Origin: Mammaliicoccus lentus
GTDB lineage: Bacteria; Bacillota; Bacilli; Staphylococcales; Staphylococcaceae
Reading direction: 5' to 3'
Assembly (NCBI RefSeq): GCF_002902755.1
Contig: NZ_PPRS01000006.1
Coordinates: 62,001-126,000, forward strand
Length of the DNA stretch: 64,000 bases
The translations under genes and the position numbers were made by a program. Positions 13,478 to 24,556 of this stretch are shown in pieces. Positions within the stretch are counted from its first letter, which is position 1. Each line of letters opens with the position of its first letter. The notes under the pieces are model-generated. The model saw nothing but the letters and a program-made list of their open reading frames with translations, was not told where the DNA came from and did no database searches.

Positions 13478-14401
13478 TTATTTTTTATCTTCTATTTTTC
13501 TTAACTTTTCTATTAACGCTTCGAAATATTCAGGTAAAGGCGCTTCTTTTTCGATATATTTTCCAGTTATAGGATGTCCAAATCCAAGTAACCCTGCATG
13601 TAAAGCTTGCCCGCCTAAATCTAAAGTTTTCTTTCTACCATACTTTGGGTCCCCTACTAATGGGTAACCAATATGTTTCATGTGCACTCTAATCTGGTGT
13701 GTTCGCCCAGTTTCAAGCTGACAATTCACCAATGTATATTGGTCGAATTTTTCTATCACGTTAAAATGCGTTACTGCTTCTTTGCCATCATCAACGATAG
13801 CCATTTCTTGGCGCTCTTTTGGGTTTCTACCAATAGGCGCTTCAATAGTACCGAATTCGTGAGGGATATGACCATGTACTAAAGCAGTATATTCTCTAGT
13901 TACTGTCTTATCGACTAATTGTTCTACTAACCCTCTATGTGCAATATCATTTTTTGCTACCATCAATAAACCTGAAGTATCTTTATCAATTCGATGTACA
14001 ACACCTGGTCTAATTTCTCCATTAATGCCTGATAAATCTGTTATAGCATACATAAGTCCATTTACTAAAGTTCCAGTATAATGTCCGGGAGCAGGATGTA
14101 CTACCATTCCTTTAGGCTTGTAGACTACCGCAACATCTTTATCTTCATAATATATCTCTATGCCTAAATCTTCTGCTACTATGTCTACTTCTTCTACTAC
14201 TTTTTCAGTAGCAACAATCGTATCATTCAATTTAGTTTTATAATTTGATTTTACGACTTTACCGTTTACCTCAACTAAACCTAATTTAATCCAATCTTGT
14301 ATTTGACTTCTTGACCAATCTGGATTTAATTCAGGTAACAATTTATCAATTCTTACGCCCGCTTCTTGCTCTGTTTCTATTTTAAATTCAAACGTATTCA
14401 A
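13478..14401 (-). CDS. ylyB: RluD-family ribosomal large subunit pseudouridine synthase
   Basis: The 307 residues have an N-terminal S4 RNA-binding domain (VRIDKLLPELNPDWSRSQIQDWI) and a pseudouridine synthase domain with the catalytic aspartate in VVHRIDKDTSGLLMVAK. This fits the RluD/YlyB family, which modifies uridines in 23S rRNA; the exact positions are not deducible here. The start is a TTG at 14401 that overlaps the lspA stop codon (TTGA), with AGGA six bases upstream, so translation is coupled to lspA. The lspA-ylyB pair upstream of pyrR matches B. subtilis order. Confidence 0.92.
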   Translation of the reverse strand: MNTFEFKIETEQEAGVRIDKLLPELNPDWSRSQIQDWIKLGLVEVNGKVVKSNYKTKLNDTIVATEKVVEEVDIVAEDLGIEIYYEDKDVAVVYKPKGMVVHPAPGHYTGTLVNGLMYAITDLSGINGEIRPGVVHRIDKDTSGLLMVAKNDIAHRGLVEQLVDKTVTREYTALVHGHIPHEFGTIEAPIGRNPKERQEMAIVDDGKEAVTHFNVIEKFDQYTLVNCQLETGRTHQIRVHMKHIGYPLVGDPKYGRKKTLDLGGQALHAGLLGFGHPITGKYIEKEAPLPEYFEALIEKLRKIEDKK

Positions 14402-14877
14402 GCTTTTTCCTCCTTGCCTTCAAATAAAATTACAATAATTAATACAATAACACCAATTGTTAAAGCTGCATCCGCAACATTAAATATCGGGAAATTATAA
14501 CCAAATATATACGTATCTATAAAATCTACTACTTCACTTCTAAACAATCGATCTATAAAATTACCTATCGAACCAGCTATTAATAAACTCAGACCGAATT
14601 GGATTAATGGTTTTCCATAACCTTCGCTCTTAAAGAACATAATTAATATAACTAACACAACGATTGTCACAATATAGAACAACCACATTTTCCCTTGAAG
14701 AATACCCCACGCAGCACCTTCGTTCCGATGAGAAGTTATATATAAAAGATTTTTAATAACTTTTACAGAATCACCAATTTCTAATGATTTTACAATCATA
14801 TATTTTGTTAATTGGTCTAACGCTATAATTATAACTATAAAAATACTCCATATAGGAATATTATAACCTTTACGCAT
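14398..14877 (-). CDS. lspA: Lipoprotein signal peptidase (signal peptidase II)
   Basis: Cleaves the signal peptide of prolipoproteins after diacylglyceryl modification, within the membrane. The 159 residues form four transmembrane helices. The two catalytic aspartates are Asp118 (EVVDFIDTYI) and Asp136 (NVADAALTIG), and the conserved SHRNEGAAWGI and GNFIDRL blocks are present. It is followed without a gap by ylyB. The gene lies beyond the terminator of ileS, so it needs its own promoter in the 100 bases upstream. A TAAAAT -10 candidate is visible there, but its -35 is weak. Confidence 0.97.
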   Translation of the reverse strand: MRKGYNIPIWSIFIVIIIALDQLTKYMIVKSLEIGDSVKVIKNLLYITSHRNEGAAWGILQGKMWLFYIVTIVVLVILIMFFKSEGYGKPLIQFGLSLLIAGSIGNFIDRLFRSEVVDFIDTYIFGYNFPIFNVADAALTIGVIVLIIVILFEGKEEKA

Positions 14878-14978
14878 TTATTGTTCACTCCAATCTTGAT
14901 TATTTTACCACATAAACAGGTAGGTTTGTTAATCTGACAAATAATATTAAACATGTATTTTTATGTTATTACATTAAA

Positions 14979-15016
14979 AATACTCCTATTAAAGTGAAAA
15001 CTTTAATAGGAGTATT
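14979..15016 (-). terminator. Terminator downstream of ileS
   Basis: A perfect 17-base-pair inverted repeat (AATACTCCTATTAAAGT and its complement, loop of four). On the minus strand it is followed by a short T run (TATTTTTA). It separates ileS from lspA. Confidence 0.85.
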
Positions 15017-15051
15017 TATTTACACAACAAATTGTTTTTTAAATTAAATGA

Positions 15052-17802
15052 TTAACCTAAAGTTGCTACAACTGATTGACAACGAGGACATAAGTGATCT
15101 AGTCCATTAACTGAACCTAATTGATCTGAATAGTTCCAACAACGTTGACATTTTTCACCTTCTGCATGGTCAACTTTAACTTTAACTAATTCATATTCTG
15201 TACCTTCAGTTAATTCATCTACAACGTCAACTTTTGATACAATGAACAATTGATTTAAATCATTAAATTTACTTAAGAAATCAACAGTATCAAACTCAGA
15301 TGAGTTAGATAAAGTAATATGCGCTTCTAATGATTTACCAATTACTTTTTCATTACGTGCTACTTCTAGAGCTCTGTTAACATCGTCTCTTAATTTCATG
15401 AATTGAGACCATTTTTCCATTAATACAGTATCAATTTCATGTGGTTCAGGCATATCTGTTAAATGTACACTTTCTTCTTCAACATGTGGAATATGCCCCC
15501 AAATTTCATCTGCAGTATGTGGGATAATTGGTGCTAATAACTTAGTTAATTTAACTAATGTCTCATATAATACGGTTTGCATACTACGACGTTTTAATGA
15601 GTCTGCTTTTTCAATATATAAAATATCTTTACCGTAATCTAAGTAGAAATTACTTAAATCTACGTTGATAAAGTTTTGAATATCTTGATAGATGTCTAAA
15701 TAGTCGTAAGCTTCATAATGTGATAATGTCTTACCGATAAATTGATTTAAACGGTTATGCATGTATTGATCGATTTCAAGCATTTCATCATAAGAAACAC
15801 TATCAGTTGCTGGGTTAAAATCATTCACGTTTCCTAATAAGAAGCGGAATGTATTTCTGATTTTACGGTAAACATCTGAAGTTTGTTTTAAAATTTCATT
15901 AGAAATACGAACATCAGCCAAGTAATCAACACTACTCACCCATAGTCGAGCAATATCAGCACCCATTTGTTTAACAATCTTATCTGGTACGATAACATTA
16001 CCAAGAGATTTACTCATTTTTTTACCTTCACCATCCATTACAAAACCGTGTGAAAGTAACATTTTATATGGTGAAATGCCTCTAGTTGCTACTGAAGTTG
16101 TAATTGAAGAGTTAAACCAACCTCTATATTGGTCACTTCCTTCAATATAAATATCAGCTGGGTAAGATAATTCAGGTCTAGTTTCAAGTACTCCTCTGTG
16201 CGTAGAGCCTGAATCGAACCAAACATCCATAATATCTGTTTCTTTAGTGAATACACCGTTAGGACTACCTTCATGTGTAAATCCTTCAGGTAATAAATCT
16301 TTAGCTTCTCTTTCAAACCAAACATTAGATCCATGTTTTTCGAATAAATCAGCAACATGATTAATTGTTGCTTCTGTCATGATGATATCGCCATTTTCAG
16401 AATAGAATACAGGTAATGGTACGCCCCAAACTCTTTGACGAGAAATTACCCATTCTCCTCTATCTCTAATCATGTTGTATAAACGTGTTTTACCCCAATC
16501 AATTTTAAATTTAGTTGTATCAATTGCATCTAAAATATCTTGTCTTACTTTACTGATTGAAGCGAACCATTGCTCAGTCGCTCTAAAGATAACCGGTTTT
16601 TTTGTACGCCAGTCATGTGGATATGAATGTGAGAAGAATGATAGTTTTAATAGTGCTCCAACTTCATCTAATTTTTCTGTAATTGTTTTGTTTGCTTTAT
16701 CATAAAATTGCCCTGCAAACTCTCCTGCTTCTTCTGTGAAAACACCTTTATCATCGATTGGGCTAATTACACCTAAATCATATTTTTGTCCGATAACATA
16801 GTCATCTTCCCCGTGTCCAGGTGCGGTATGAACACAACCAGTACCTGCGTCTGTAGTTACGTGATCGCCTAAAATTACTAATGATGTTCTGTCGATAAAT
16901 GGATGTTGCGCTGTAACATATTCAAGTTCAGAACCTTTAAATTCTTTTTCACGAACAATTGTTTCTTTATTCCAGTCTAAATCTTCACAAACAGCATCTA
17001 ATAACGCTTCTGCTACTACATATTTTTTACCTTCAACATTTACTTGTACATAAGTAAGTTCAGGATTAACAGCAATTCCTAAGTTTGATGGAATTGTCCA
17101 TGGAGTTGTTGTCCAGATAACGAATGATGCATCTTCATCTACAACACCTTTACTATCAACTACTTTAAAAGCTACATAAATAGATGGTGATTTTTTATCT
17201 TTATATTCAATTTCAGCTTCTGCTAAAGATGATTCACTTGAAGGTGACCAATAAACTGGTTTTTTACCTTTATAAATTAAACCTTTAGCTGCCATTTCTC
17301 CAAATACGCGAATTTGAGCTGCTTCGAATTCAGGTTTTAAAGTAATATATGGGTTTTGCCAATCACCATTTACACCTAAACGTTTAAAGTCAGATTTTTG
17401 TACTTCGATTTGTTCAAGTGCAAACTCTTCACATTTTTCACGAAATTCTGCGACTGACATTTCTTTACGCTTAACACCTTTATTTGTTAATGCTTGTTCA
17501 ATAGGTAAGCCATGTGTATCCCAACCTGGAACATAAGGTGCATAATAACCAGTCATTGCTTTATGACGAACAATAAAGTCTTTTAAGATTTTATTCAATG
17601 CATGACCCATGTGTAGATTACCGTTTGCGTAAGGAGGTCCGTCATGCAAAATAAATGGTGTTTTACCTTTATTTTTTTCTAAAATTTTATTAAATAAGTC
17701 TTTTTCATCCCATTCAGCTTGAATTTGAGGTTCCTTATTTGGAAGTCCACCTCTCATTGGGAAGCTTGTTTTTGGCATAAGTAACGTGTCTTTGTAGTCC
17801 AT
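15052..17802 (-). CDS. ileS: Isoleucyl-tRNA synthetase
   Basis: Charges tRNA-Ile in the cytosol. The 916 residues give a full-length class I synthetase of the bacterial type. The HIGH motif is HMGH at residues 64-67. The editing domain includes [25 protein letters not shown], and the KMSKS loop reads [12 protein letters not shown]-terminal zinc finger has CQRCW and CPRC. The gene is preceded by an Ile-type T-box leader, so uncharged tRNA-Ile should induce it. It ends at a strong terminator, making it a single-gene unit apart from possible read-through from divIVA. Confidence 0.98.
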   Translation of the reverse strand: MDYKDTLLMPKTSFPMRGGLPNKEPQIQAEWDEKDLFNKILEKNKGKTPFILHDGPPYANGNLHMGHALNKILKDFIVRHKAMTGYYAPYVPGWDTHGLPIEQALTNKGVKRKEMSVAEFREKCEEFALEQIEVQKSDFKRLGVNGDWQNPYITLKPEFEAAQIRVFGEMAAKGLIYKGKKPVYWSPSSESSLAEAEIEYKDKKSPSIYVAFKVVDSKGVVDEDASFVIWTTTPWTIPSNLGIAVNPELTYVQVNVEGKKYVVAEALLDAVCEDLDWNKETIVREKEFKGSELEYVTAQHPFIDRTSLVILGDHVTTDAGTGCVHTAPGHGEDDYVIGQKYDLGVISPIDDKGVFTEEAGEFAGQFYDKANKTITEKLDEVGALLKLSFFSHSYPHDWRTKKPVIFRATEQWFASISKVRQDILDAIDTTKFKIDWGKTRLYNMIRDRGEWVISRQRVWGVPLPVFYSENGDIIMTEATINHVADLFEKHGSNVWFEREAKDLLPEGFTHEGSPNGVFTKETDIMDVWFDSGSTHRGVLETRPELSYPADIYIEGSDQYRGWFNSSITTSVATRGISPYKMLLSHGFVMDGEGKKMSKSLGNVIVPDKIVKQMGADIARLWVSSVDYLADVRISNEILKQTSDVYRKIRNTFRFLLGNVNDFNPATDSVSYDEMLEIDQYMHNRLNQFIGKTLSHYEAYDYLDIYQDIQNFINVDLSNFYLDYGKDILYIEKADSLKRRSMQTVLYETLVKLTKLLAPIIPHTADEIWGHIPHVEEESVHLTDMPEPHEIDTVLMEKWSQFMKLRDDVNRALEVARNEKVIGKSLEAHITLSNSSEFDTVDFLSKFNDLNQLFIVSKVDVVDELTEGTEYELVKVKVDHAEGEKCQRCWNYSDQLGSVNGLDHLCPRCQSVVATLG

Positions 17803-17835
17803 AAGTTTTAATCTCCTTCAATTATTAAAATAAAA

Positions 17836-17995
17836 AACTCTAAGTTGAAATAATAGGGACGAAGTAATCGCGGTACCACCCTTATTAACTCAACTTAGAG
17901 TTCACTCATTAACTATATATAATTTTTTGAAAAGGTGATACCTAAAGAAATTATTCGACTAGGCTTTCACCATCCCTAGCTCGCTTCTACTATAA
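17836..17995 (-). promoter_or_regulatory. T-box leader of ileS (Ile)
   Basis: The T-box sequence AAGGGTGGTACCGCG is exact at 17869-17883 (minus strand). The candidate specifier is ATC at 17937-17939 in the context GGTATCACC, which fits Ile. A stem I start (AGAAGCGAGC) is near 17985. The terminator pairs AACTCTAAGTTGA with TCAACTTAGAGTT (17836-17902), followed by six T residues. The leader begins right at the divIVA stop codon. A possible promoter with TTGACA (18079-18084) and CAAAAT (18056-18061), 17 bases apart, lies inside divIVA. Confidence 0.92.
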
Positions 17996-18580
17996 TTATT
18001 CTTTAGACGCGTCCTCATCACTATCTATAGATTGATTATTAATCTTCTCTTGATTATTTTGTTCTTCTTTTTGCAAAATGTCAATATTTTCTTCAGTAAC
18101 TTGTTGTTGATCAATATCATAATTTAATAAATAATCCCAATCATCATTCTTCAACAAATCAAGTTGCGCTTCTACTAACATACGAAAACGAGATCTAAAT
18201 ACTTTAGATTGTCTCTTCATATCTTCAGTTTGGAAGCTTATTTTACGTGCTTTTTGTAAAGCATCATTGATGATAATATTAGCTCTACCTTCTGCTTCTT
18301 TAACTATAGAATCAGCTTTTAGCTCAGCGGAATGCTTTGTTTGTTCGCCTGCTTTTTGAGCTTGTAATATTGCTTCAGAAATTGTGTTTTCGACCGCTCT
18401 AAAACGATTAATATTTTCATCTTTATCATCTATTAATGTTTGTAATTGCGCTTTTTCTGATTTTAATTTTTCTATTTCATCGCTTAATGATTCTAGATAT
18501 TGACGTACTTCTGATTCATCTAAGCCTTTATGCACTCTACTAAATTCTTTTTGTTTAATATTTTCTGGGGTAAATGCCAT
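17996..18580 (-). CDS. divIVA: Cell division protein DivIVA
   Basis: A 194-residue coiled-coil protein that recognises curved membrane and marks poles and septa. The N-terminus has the conserved lipid-binding block (ENIKQKEFSRVHKGLDESEVRQYL). Long coiled-coil segments with heptads follow (about residues 28-70 and 75-140). The C-terminus is a low-complexity acidic and Gln/Asn-rich tail (EEQNNQEKINNQ, SIDSDEDASKE) typical of staphylococcal DivIVA. It begins 18 bases after ylmH with no promoter in between, so the two are co-transcribed. Confidence 0.96.
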   Translation of the reverse strand: MAFTPENIKQKEFSRVHKGLDESEVRQYLESLSDEIEKLKSEKAQLQTLIDDKDENINRFRAVENTISEAILQAQKAGEQTKHSAELKADSIVKEAEGRANIIINDALQKARKISFQTEDMKRQSKVFRSRFRMLVEAQLDLLKNDDWDYLLNYDIDQQQVTEENIDILQKEEQNNQEKINNQSIDSDEDASKE

Positions 18581-18598
18581 CAGTTTTCCTCCTTAGCA

Positions 18599-19372
18599 CT
18601 ATTTAAACAAAGTACGATATGTTATACGTAATTTGCCTTTTTTTGATTCACCGTTATTGGCTACAATCTTAGCACGACCGTATCCTTTTATCGATAGTAA
18701 ATCATTCTCTTCGACTAAAAAGTCTACTCTTTCAATCTCTCTATGATTGACTTTTACACGTTTACCTTCTATGAGTTTCTTACTTAGCGCTCTACTTGTA
18801 TTAGTTATATGCTTTACAATTACATCAAGCCTCATAGCACTCACAGTTGTATCTCGTGTAACCCAATTCTCATTTGATTGTATCATATTTTGAAAAGGAA
18901 TAGAACTCAATTTGATTCCTGCACCTTTAATTTTTGTTAATTCTAACATAATATATGATTCAAATCTTTTTGTCAAAACAAATTGTATTTTTTCGTTAAC
19001 AATAATATCACCTAATTGATTACGATCAATTCCTAGAGACATTATCGTTCCTAATATATTTCGATGTGTTAATGTTACAAACTTAGTTGGATAATTAAGT
19101 TCGATTAATACTATTTCAAAGTCTTCTTCTTCTGGAGTGAAGTAATCAGGAGCAATTATTGCACGCTTTCTTTCAGCCTCATTACCTCCGCCAAAATAAT
19201 GGACTCTTAATCCTTCAAAACTACCAACTATTGTATCTAAAATGTATTGTTCTCGAGGGTCTAAAAAGTCCGTAAGAACATGTTGATAATTTCTTTCTGC
19301 TATTTCACATTTATTAATAAATAAATCAATTTCTTCTCTTTCTTCTTTTCTAAAATGTTGATAGATATCCAT
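18599..19372 (-). CDS. ylmH: S4 domain RNA-binding protein YlmH
   Basis: A conserved cytosolic protein of 257 residues encoded in Gram-positive division clusters; B. subtilis YlmH binds stalled ribosomes and is linked to ribosome quality control. The C-terminal S4 domain is visible near residues 180-240 (SAMRLDVIVKHITNTSRALSKKLIEGKRVKVNHREIER). The frame extends upstream to 19426, but that extension crosses a terminator; ATG 19372 (MDIYQHFRKEE) with the GAGGTG ribosome binding site is the real start. It is probably expressed by read-through or from a promoter I cannot see. Confidence 0.93.
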   Translation of the reverse strand: MDIYQHFRKEEREEIDLFINKCEIAERNYQHVLTDFLDPREQYILDTIVGSFEGLRVHYFGGGNEAERKRAIIAPDYFTPEEEDFEIVLIELNYPTKFVTLTHRNILGTIMSLGIDRNQLGDIIVNEKIQFVLTKRFESYIMLELTKIKGAGIKLSSIPFQNMIQSNENWVTRDTTVSAMRLDVIVKHITNTSRALSKKLIEGKRVKVNHREIERVDFLVEENDLLSIKGYGRAKIVANNGESKKGKLRITYRTLFK

Positions 19373-19393
19373 TGTTACACCTCTAAATATATA

Positions 19394-19423
19394 TAAAAAA
19401 AGGATGGACGCATTGTCCCATCC
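19394..19423 (-). terminator. Terminator between ylmG and ylmH
   Basis: On the minus strand GGATGGGAC pairs with GTCCATCC (one bulged G) and is followed by seven or more T residues (19394-19401). It should limit the flow of transcription from the ftsZ-side genes into ylmH-divIVA. The gap is only 78 bases and I see no convincing promoter after it. Confidence 0.8.
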
Positions 19424-19450
19424 CATTACACTATATCATTCATGTTAAAT

Positions 19451-19747
19451 TTACAGGATTGGTACTACAGGTACAAACATATTGAATACGCTTATTAAAC
19501 CTACATAGAATAAACTTAAAGTAATAAAAGCCACAATTGAAGATATGTCTAACATACCTAGAGGTGGAATTATTTTTCTGAAAGGTTCTAAAAACGGTTC
19601 ATAAATCTTACCTAAAAATTGTCCTATAGCTCCTTCTCTTAATCCAGGTAACCAAGATGTTAAGAAGTAAACAATCATACCATATTGATAAATTTTAACA
19701 ACAAACAATACAAATCCTAAAATTGTACTTAATAATCCGCTATCCAT
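19451..19747 (-). CDS. ylmG: YggT family membrane protein YlmG
   Basis: A 98-residue protein with two hydrophobic helices (about residues 5-30 and 70-95) separated by the conserved YggT loop (SWLPGLREGAIGQFLGKIYEPFLEPFRKIIPPLG). Members are encoded next to sepF in Gram-positive bacteria and chloroplast ancestors, and have been tied to division or membrane protein insertion, without a firm biochemical role. It lies 12 bases after sepF. A terminator follows in the 78-base gap to ylmH. Confidence 0.93.
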   Translation of the reverse strand: MDSGLLSTILGFVLFVVKIYQYGMIVYFLTSWLPGLREGAIGQFLGKIYEPFLEPFRKIIPPLGMLDISSIVAFITLSLFYVGLISVFNMFVPVVPIL

Positions 19748-19759
19748 ATACTATTTCCT

Positions 19760-20338
19760 CTATTCTTGATAAGGGTCAACTTGTTCAATTTGTTCTGTGA
19801 TTGATCCAGCAACTTCAACATTATCAGGTGTGCACAAGAAAATATCTGTCCCAACTCTTCTAATGTCACCGCCGATAGCATAAACTGTTCCACTTAAGAA
19901 ATCGATTATTCTTTTAGCAGATACTTTATCTATTCTTTGTAAGTTTACTAGTGTTGTTCTTCTATTTTTAAGTTCATCTGCGATATCTTGTGTATCAGAA
20001 AATACTCTTGGTTCAAACAAGCACATTTTTGAATTTTGCGCAAAATCCATATTACCACCCATGCTCACCACATTTGTTTGAGATGAATTTGTACGTTTTT
20101 CACTCATGGCTTCTTTCCTTTCAGGTTTATTAAAATCACGTGAACGTTGTGATTGATATCTTGTTGTATTATTCTGTTGTGACGGTACACTTTTTAAAGT
20201 ATTCTGTGCTGTTTTCTTTTTCTCTTGAGAGCTTTGTTCTTGCTCGGGGGCTCTACTTTGCTCTTGACGTGGTTCTTCGTATACTTCCTCTTCATCATCT
20301 ACTATGAAGAAACCTTTAAACACATCTTTAATAGCCAT
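19760..20338 (-). CDS. sepF: Cell division protein SepF
   Basis: SepF polymerises into rings that tether FtsZ to the membrane. The 192 residues have an N-terminal amphipathic helix ([13 protein letters not shown]) as membrane anchor. A long Gln/Ser/Glu-rich linker follows, about residues 15-105. The globular SepF domain near residues 106-185 contains [32 protein letters not shown] and [14 protein letters not shown]. It sits 12 bases after ylmE in the ylmDE-sepF-ylmG string, the standard Firmicutes order downstream of ftsZ. Confidence 0.96.
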   Translation of the reverse strand: MAIKDVFKGFFIVDDEEEVYEEPRQEQSRAPEQEQSSQEKKKTAQNTLKSVPSQQNNTTRYQSQRSRDFNKPERKEAMSEKRTNSSQTNVVSMGGNMDFAQNSKMCLFEPRVFSDTQDIADELKNRRTTLVNLQRIDKVSAKRIIDFLSGTVYAIGGDIRRVGTDIFLCTPDNVEVAGSITEQIEQVDPYQE

Positions 20339-20350
20339 AATTTACACTCC

Positions 20351-21022
20351 TTATTCACCAACTAATTTTGTACCAATTCGAACATATGAAGCACCTTCTA
20401 TTATTGCTTCATTAAAATCATTGCTCATGCCCATAGATAATTCTGTACATGGTGCATAGCTTAGATTTAATGATTGTACTTTATCTTTTAACAGTCTTAG
20501 TTGTTTGAAATATTGTCTTAATTTTTCTTTGTCTTCGGTTAGTGGTGCCATAGTCATTAAACCAACAATTTCAATGTGTTCAAAATTTTCCATTTCTTTA
20601 ATAAAAGGAATGACTTCTTCTGGTGACATACCGTGTTTAGATTCCTCACCTGAAACATTAACTTGAACAAAACATTTAACTTTATGATTGGCACGTTTTT
20701 CTATTTCTTTTGCTAATTTCAACCTATCTAGTGCGTGTAAGTAATCGATGTCATCAATGACTTCTTTTACTTTTCTTGTTTGCAGAGACCCAATAAAATG
20801 CATAATTGCATCATCAGGAAGTTGCTTTTTCTTTTCAATGAAACCTTCAATTCTATTTTCACCGAAATTTCTTAAACCAGCTTGATAAGCTTCTATAGCT
20901 CGGTCTATTGTAACATATTTTGTAACAACAATCACTTGAGGTGATGTTTCAAAACTTGATTCTTTAGTACTGTTACGAATTTGTGACTCTATATCTACTA
21001 AATTTTCTTTTACCGATTTCAA
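20351..21022 (-). CDS. ylmE: PLP homeostasis protein YlmE (YggS/PROSC family)
   Basis: The 223 residues form the alanine-racemase-like TIM barrel of the YggS family, which binds pyridoxal phosphate and helps balance the B6 pool rather than catalysing a known reaction. The PLP lysine is Lys35 in VVTKYVTIDRAIEAY. The phosphate-binding regions FGENRIEGF, FIGSLQ, and ELSMGMSNDFNEAI with GASYVRIGTKLVG are intact. It lies 12 bases ahead of sepF and eight after the pgeF stop. Confidence 0.94.
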   Translation of the reverse strand: MKSVKENLVDIESQIRNSTKESSFETSPQVIVVTKYVTIDRAIEAYQAGLRNFGENRIEGFIEKKKQLPDDAIMHFIGSLQTRKVKEVIDDIDYLHALDRLKLAKEIEKRANHKVKCFVQVNVSGEESKHGMSPEEVIPFIKEMENFEHIEIVGLMTMAPLTEDKEKLRQYFKQLRLLKDKVQSLNLSYAPCTELSMGMSNDFNEAIIEGASYVRIGTKLVGE

Positions 21023-21030
21023 AATTATAC

Positions 21031-21822
21031 CTACTTTCTACCTATAAATGCAAGCATTCTTCCAGTATTTCCTTGTTCTACTCTATAGGAAAAGAACTTA
21101 TCTGTTTCACTAGCTGTACAATGATTTGTCTTAACGATATGTTCTGGTTTTACACCATAAAATATAGCTAACAATTCATTTGCTCTTTTCAAATCTATAC
21201 CATGTTTATTCTGACCTCTATTTTCAATATATAAAGATGAATCAATTGGTAAAGACTTAAATTTATTGTAAATATCATCGTTAATTTCATAACTATTTGA
21301 AGTTGAAGGACCGATAACAATTCTAAGGTTCTCAATATCACCTTTATAGTTTTCAATCATTTCTTTAATGATTTGCGATTGAGTTCCTCTCCAACCTGCA
21401 TGACAAAGTCCGACATACTCGCTATTCGTATCATACAAATAAATTGGTACGCAATCAGCAAAACACATTGTCAGTAAAATATTTGATTCATAAGTGTATA
21501 ATCCATCTAATCCATATAACTCGTTAGTAAGCTCTGAGATATTTTTACCTCTATCTGATGATTTAACTTCTTGAATTTTATTTTTATGAGTTTGGATTGG
21601 AAACACCCATGAATCACACGAGAAGCCAATCTCCTCAGCTAATATTCTTTGGTGTTTTGTAATATTCTCTGGATTATCATCTATATAACGCGCCATGTTA
21701 AAAGCATTATTTGGGTAAGGACTGTGACCATCAGTTCTTGTTGTGATCCCAATTGTTAAATCAGGTCTTTCTTGAACATTATATGATAAGTGGTGATTTT
21801 GCTGACTAAATATTTCTTCCAT
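21031..21822 (-). CDS. pgeF: Purine nucleoside phosphorylase/peptidoglycan editing factor YlmD (DUF152)
   Basis: A 263-residue laccase-domain protein (YfiH/YlmD/PgeF family). Members bind zinc and have been reported to act on purine nucleosides, and in E. coli to keep wrong amino acids out of the peptidoglycan stem. Zinc ligand blocks are present: TMCFADCVPIYLYD and GLCHAGWRGT, plus the FPIQTHKN histidine. The open frame reaches 21882, but that extension runs through the ftsZ terminator; ATG 21822 with AGGAGA six bases upstream is preferred. It heads the ylmDE-sepF-ylmG set. Confidence 0.92.
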   Translation of the reverse strand: MEEIFSQQNHHLSYNVQERPDLTIGITTRTDGHSPYPNNAFNMARYIDDNPENITKHQRILAEEIGFSCDSWVFPIQTHKNKIQEVKSSDRGKNISELTNELYGLDGLYTYESNILLTMCFADCVPIYLYDTNSEYVGLCHAGWRGTQSQIIKEMIENYKGDIENLRIVIGPSTSNSYEINDDIYNKFKSLPIDSSLYIENRGQNKHGIDLKRANELLAIFYGVKPEHIVKTNHCTASETDKFFSYRVEQGNTGRMLAFIGRK

Positions 21823-21840
21823 GTTATCTCTCCTAATAAA

Positions 21841-21873
21841 AAAAGTCATCAGGACATATGCCTGATGACTTTT
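21841..21873 (-). terminator. Terminator after ftsZ
   Basis: AAAAGTCATCAGG and CCTGATGACTTTT form a perfect 13-base-pair stem around a seven-base loop. Seven T residues end the minus-strand transcript. It begins ten bases after the ftsZ stop and should reduce read-through into pgeF. Confidence 0.88.
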
Positions 21874-21882
21874 AAAGTTCAT

Positions 21883-23040
21883 TTATCGTCTAGAGCGTCT
21901 AGAACGTCTATCTTCTCTATTTCGAATGAAACTTGGAATATCACTATCATCAGTTGATTCATTTGCAGCAGGTTTACTTTCAAATGAAGCTTTTCTATCT
22001 AGTGACTCTCCTTCATCTCTTTTTGAAGGTGCTTCTGTAGTTCCACCAAATGCTCCGCCACCTTGAGGTTTGCGCGCACTAGAAGGTTTATCATTAAAAC
22101 CTGTTGCAATTACTGTAACGACTAATTCGTCTTGTAATTCAGGATTAATAACTGTACCAAATATCATGTTAACATCTTCGTCAGCAGCATCTTGAACGAT
22201 ATCAGCAGCTTCTTGTGCTTCGAATAGAGATAGTGATTCTCCACCCGTAATGTTCATAAGGACACCTTGAGCGCCTACGATAGATGTTTCTAATAATGGA
22301 GAAGAAATTGCTTTCTTAGCCGCTTCAATTGCTCTATTTTCACCAGAAGAAACACCGATACCCATTAATGCTGAACCTTGGTTAGACATAATCGTTTTTA
22401 CGTCTGCAAAGTCTAAGTTTACTTCACCAGAAACAGCGATTAAATCAGAGATACCTTGTACACCTTGACGTAATACATTGTCTGCTTCTTTGAAAGCTTC
22501 CATCATAGGTGTAGATTTATCTACAATATCTAATAAACGATCGTTAGGAATAACGATTAAAGTGTCTACTGAAGCTTTCATAGATTCTACGCCAGCTGCA
22601 GCTTGTGTTTGACGTTTGCGACCTTCAAAGCTAAATGGACGAGTAACAACACCAACTGTTAATGCACCCATTTCTTTAGCAATTTTAGCAACAACTGGTG
22701 CAGCACCTGTACCAGTTCCGCCACCCATACCTGCAGTTACGAATACCATATCTGCACCTTGAATAGCATCTTCTATTTGTTCACGAGATTCTTCAGCAGC
22801 TTTTTTACCAATTTCTGGGTTAGCACCTGCTCCTAAACCACGAGTTAATTTTTCACCAATTTGAATTTTTGATGACGCTTTAGATAAGTTTAACGCTTGA
22901 CCATCTGTGTTAATAGAAATAAATTCTACATTATTCATACCATGGTCTATCATACGGTTTACAGCGTTGTTACCGCCGCCACCAACACCAATTACTTTTA
23001 AAGTAGCTAAATGATTAAATCCTTGCTCAAATTCTAACAT
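21883..23040 (-). CDS. ftsZ: Cell division protein FtsZ
   Basis: The tubulin-like GTPase that forms the Z ring. The 385 residues include the phosphate-binding [14 protein letters not shown], the tubulin signature [13 protein letters not shown] near residue 104, and the catalytic T7 loop [12 protein letters not shown] variable linker and the C-terminal anchor peptide [13 protein letters not shown] follow, the site bound by FtsA and SepF. The tail ends in basic residues (RRSRRSRR). ftsA lies 28 bases upstream and a strong terminator follows. Confidence 0.98.
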   Translation of the reverse strand: MLEFEQGFNHLATLKVIGVGGGGNNAVNRMIDHGMNNVEFISINTDGQALNLSKASSKIQIGEKLTRGLGAGANPEIGKKAAEESREQIEDAIQGADMVFVTAGMGGGTGTGAAPVVAKIAKEMGALTVGVVTRPFSFEGRKRQTQAAAGVESMKASVDTLIVIPNDRLLDIVDKSTPMMEAFKEADNVLRQGVQGISDLIAVSGEVNLDFADVKTIMSNQGSALMGIGVSSGENRAIEAAKKAISSPLLETSIVGAQGVLMNITGGESLSLFEAQEAADIVQDAADEDVNMIFGTVINPELQDELVVTVIATGFNDKPSSARKPQGGGAFGGTTEAPSKRDEGESLDRKASFESKPAANESTDDSDIPSFIRNREDRRSRRSRR

Positions 23041-23068
23041 TTATTATCCTCCTAATCTTTATGACCCA

Positions 23069-24463
<1,395 letters not shown>

Positions 24464-24556
24464 CTAAGACATGATAATCTAATTTACACTATTCTTAGTT
24501 TACATGATTGATGTTTTAATGTGAACTAATAATAGGTTTATTTGTTGAATTTTTAG

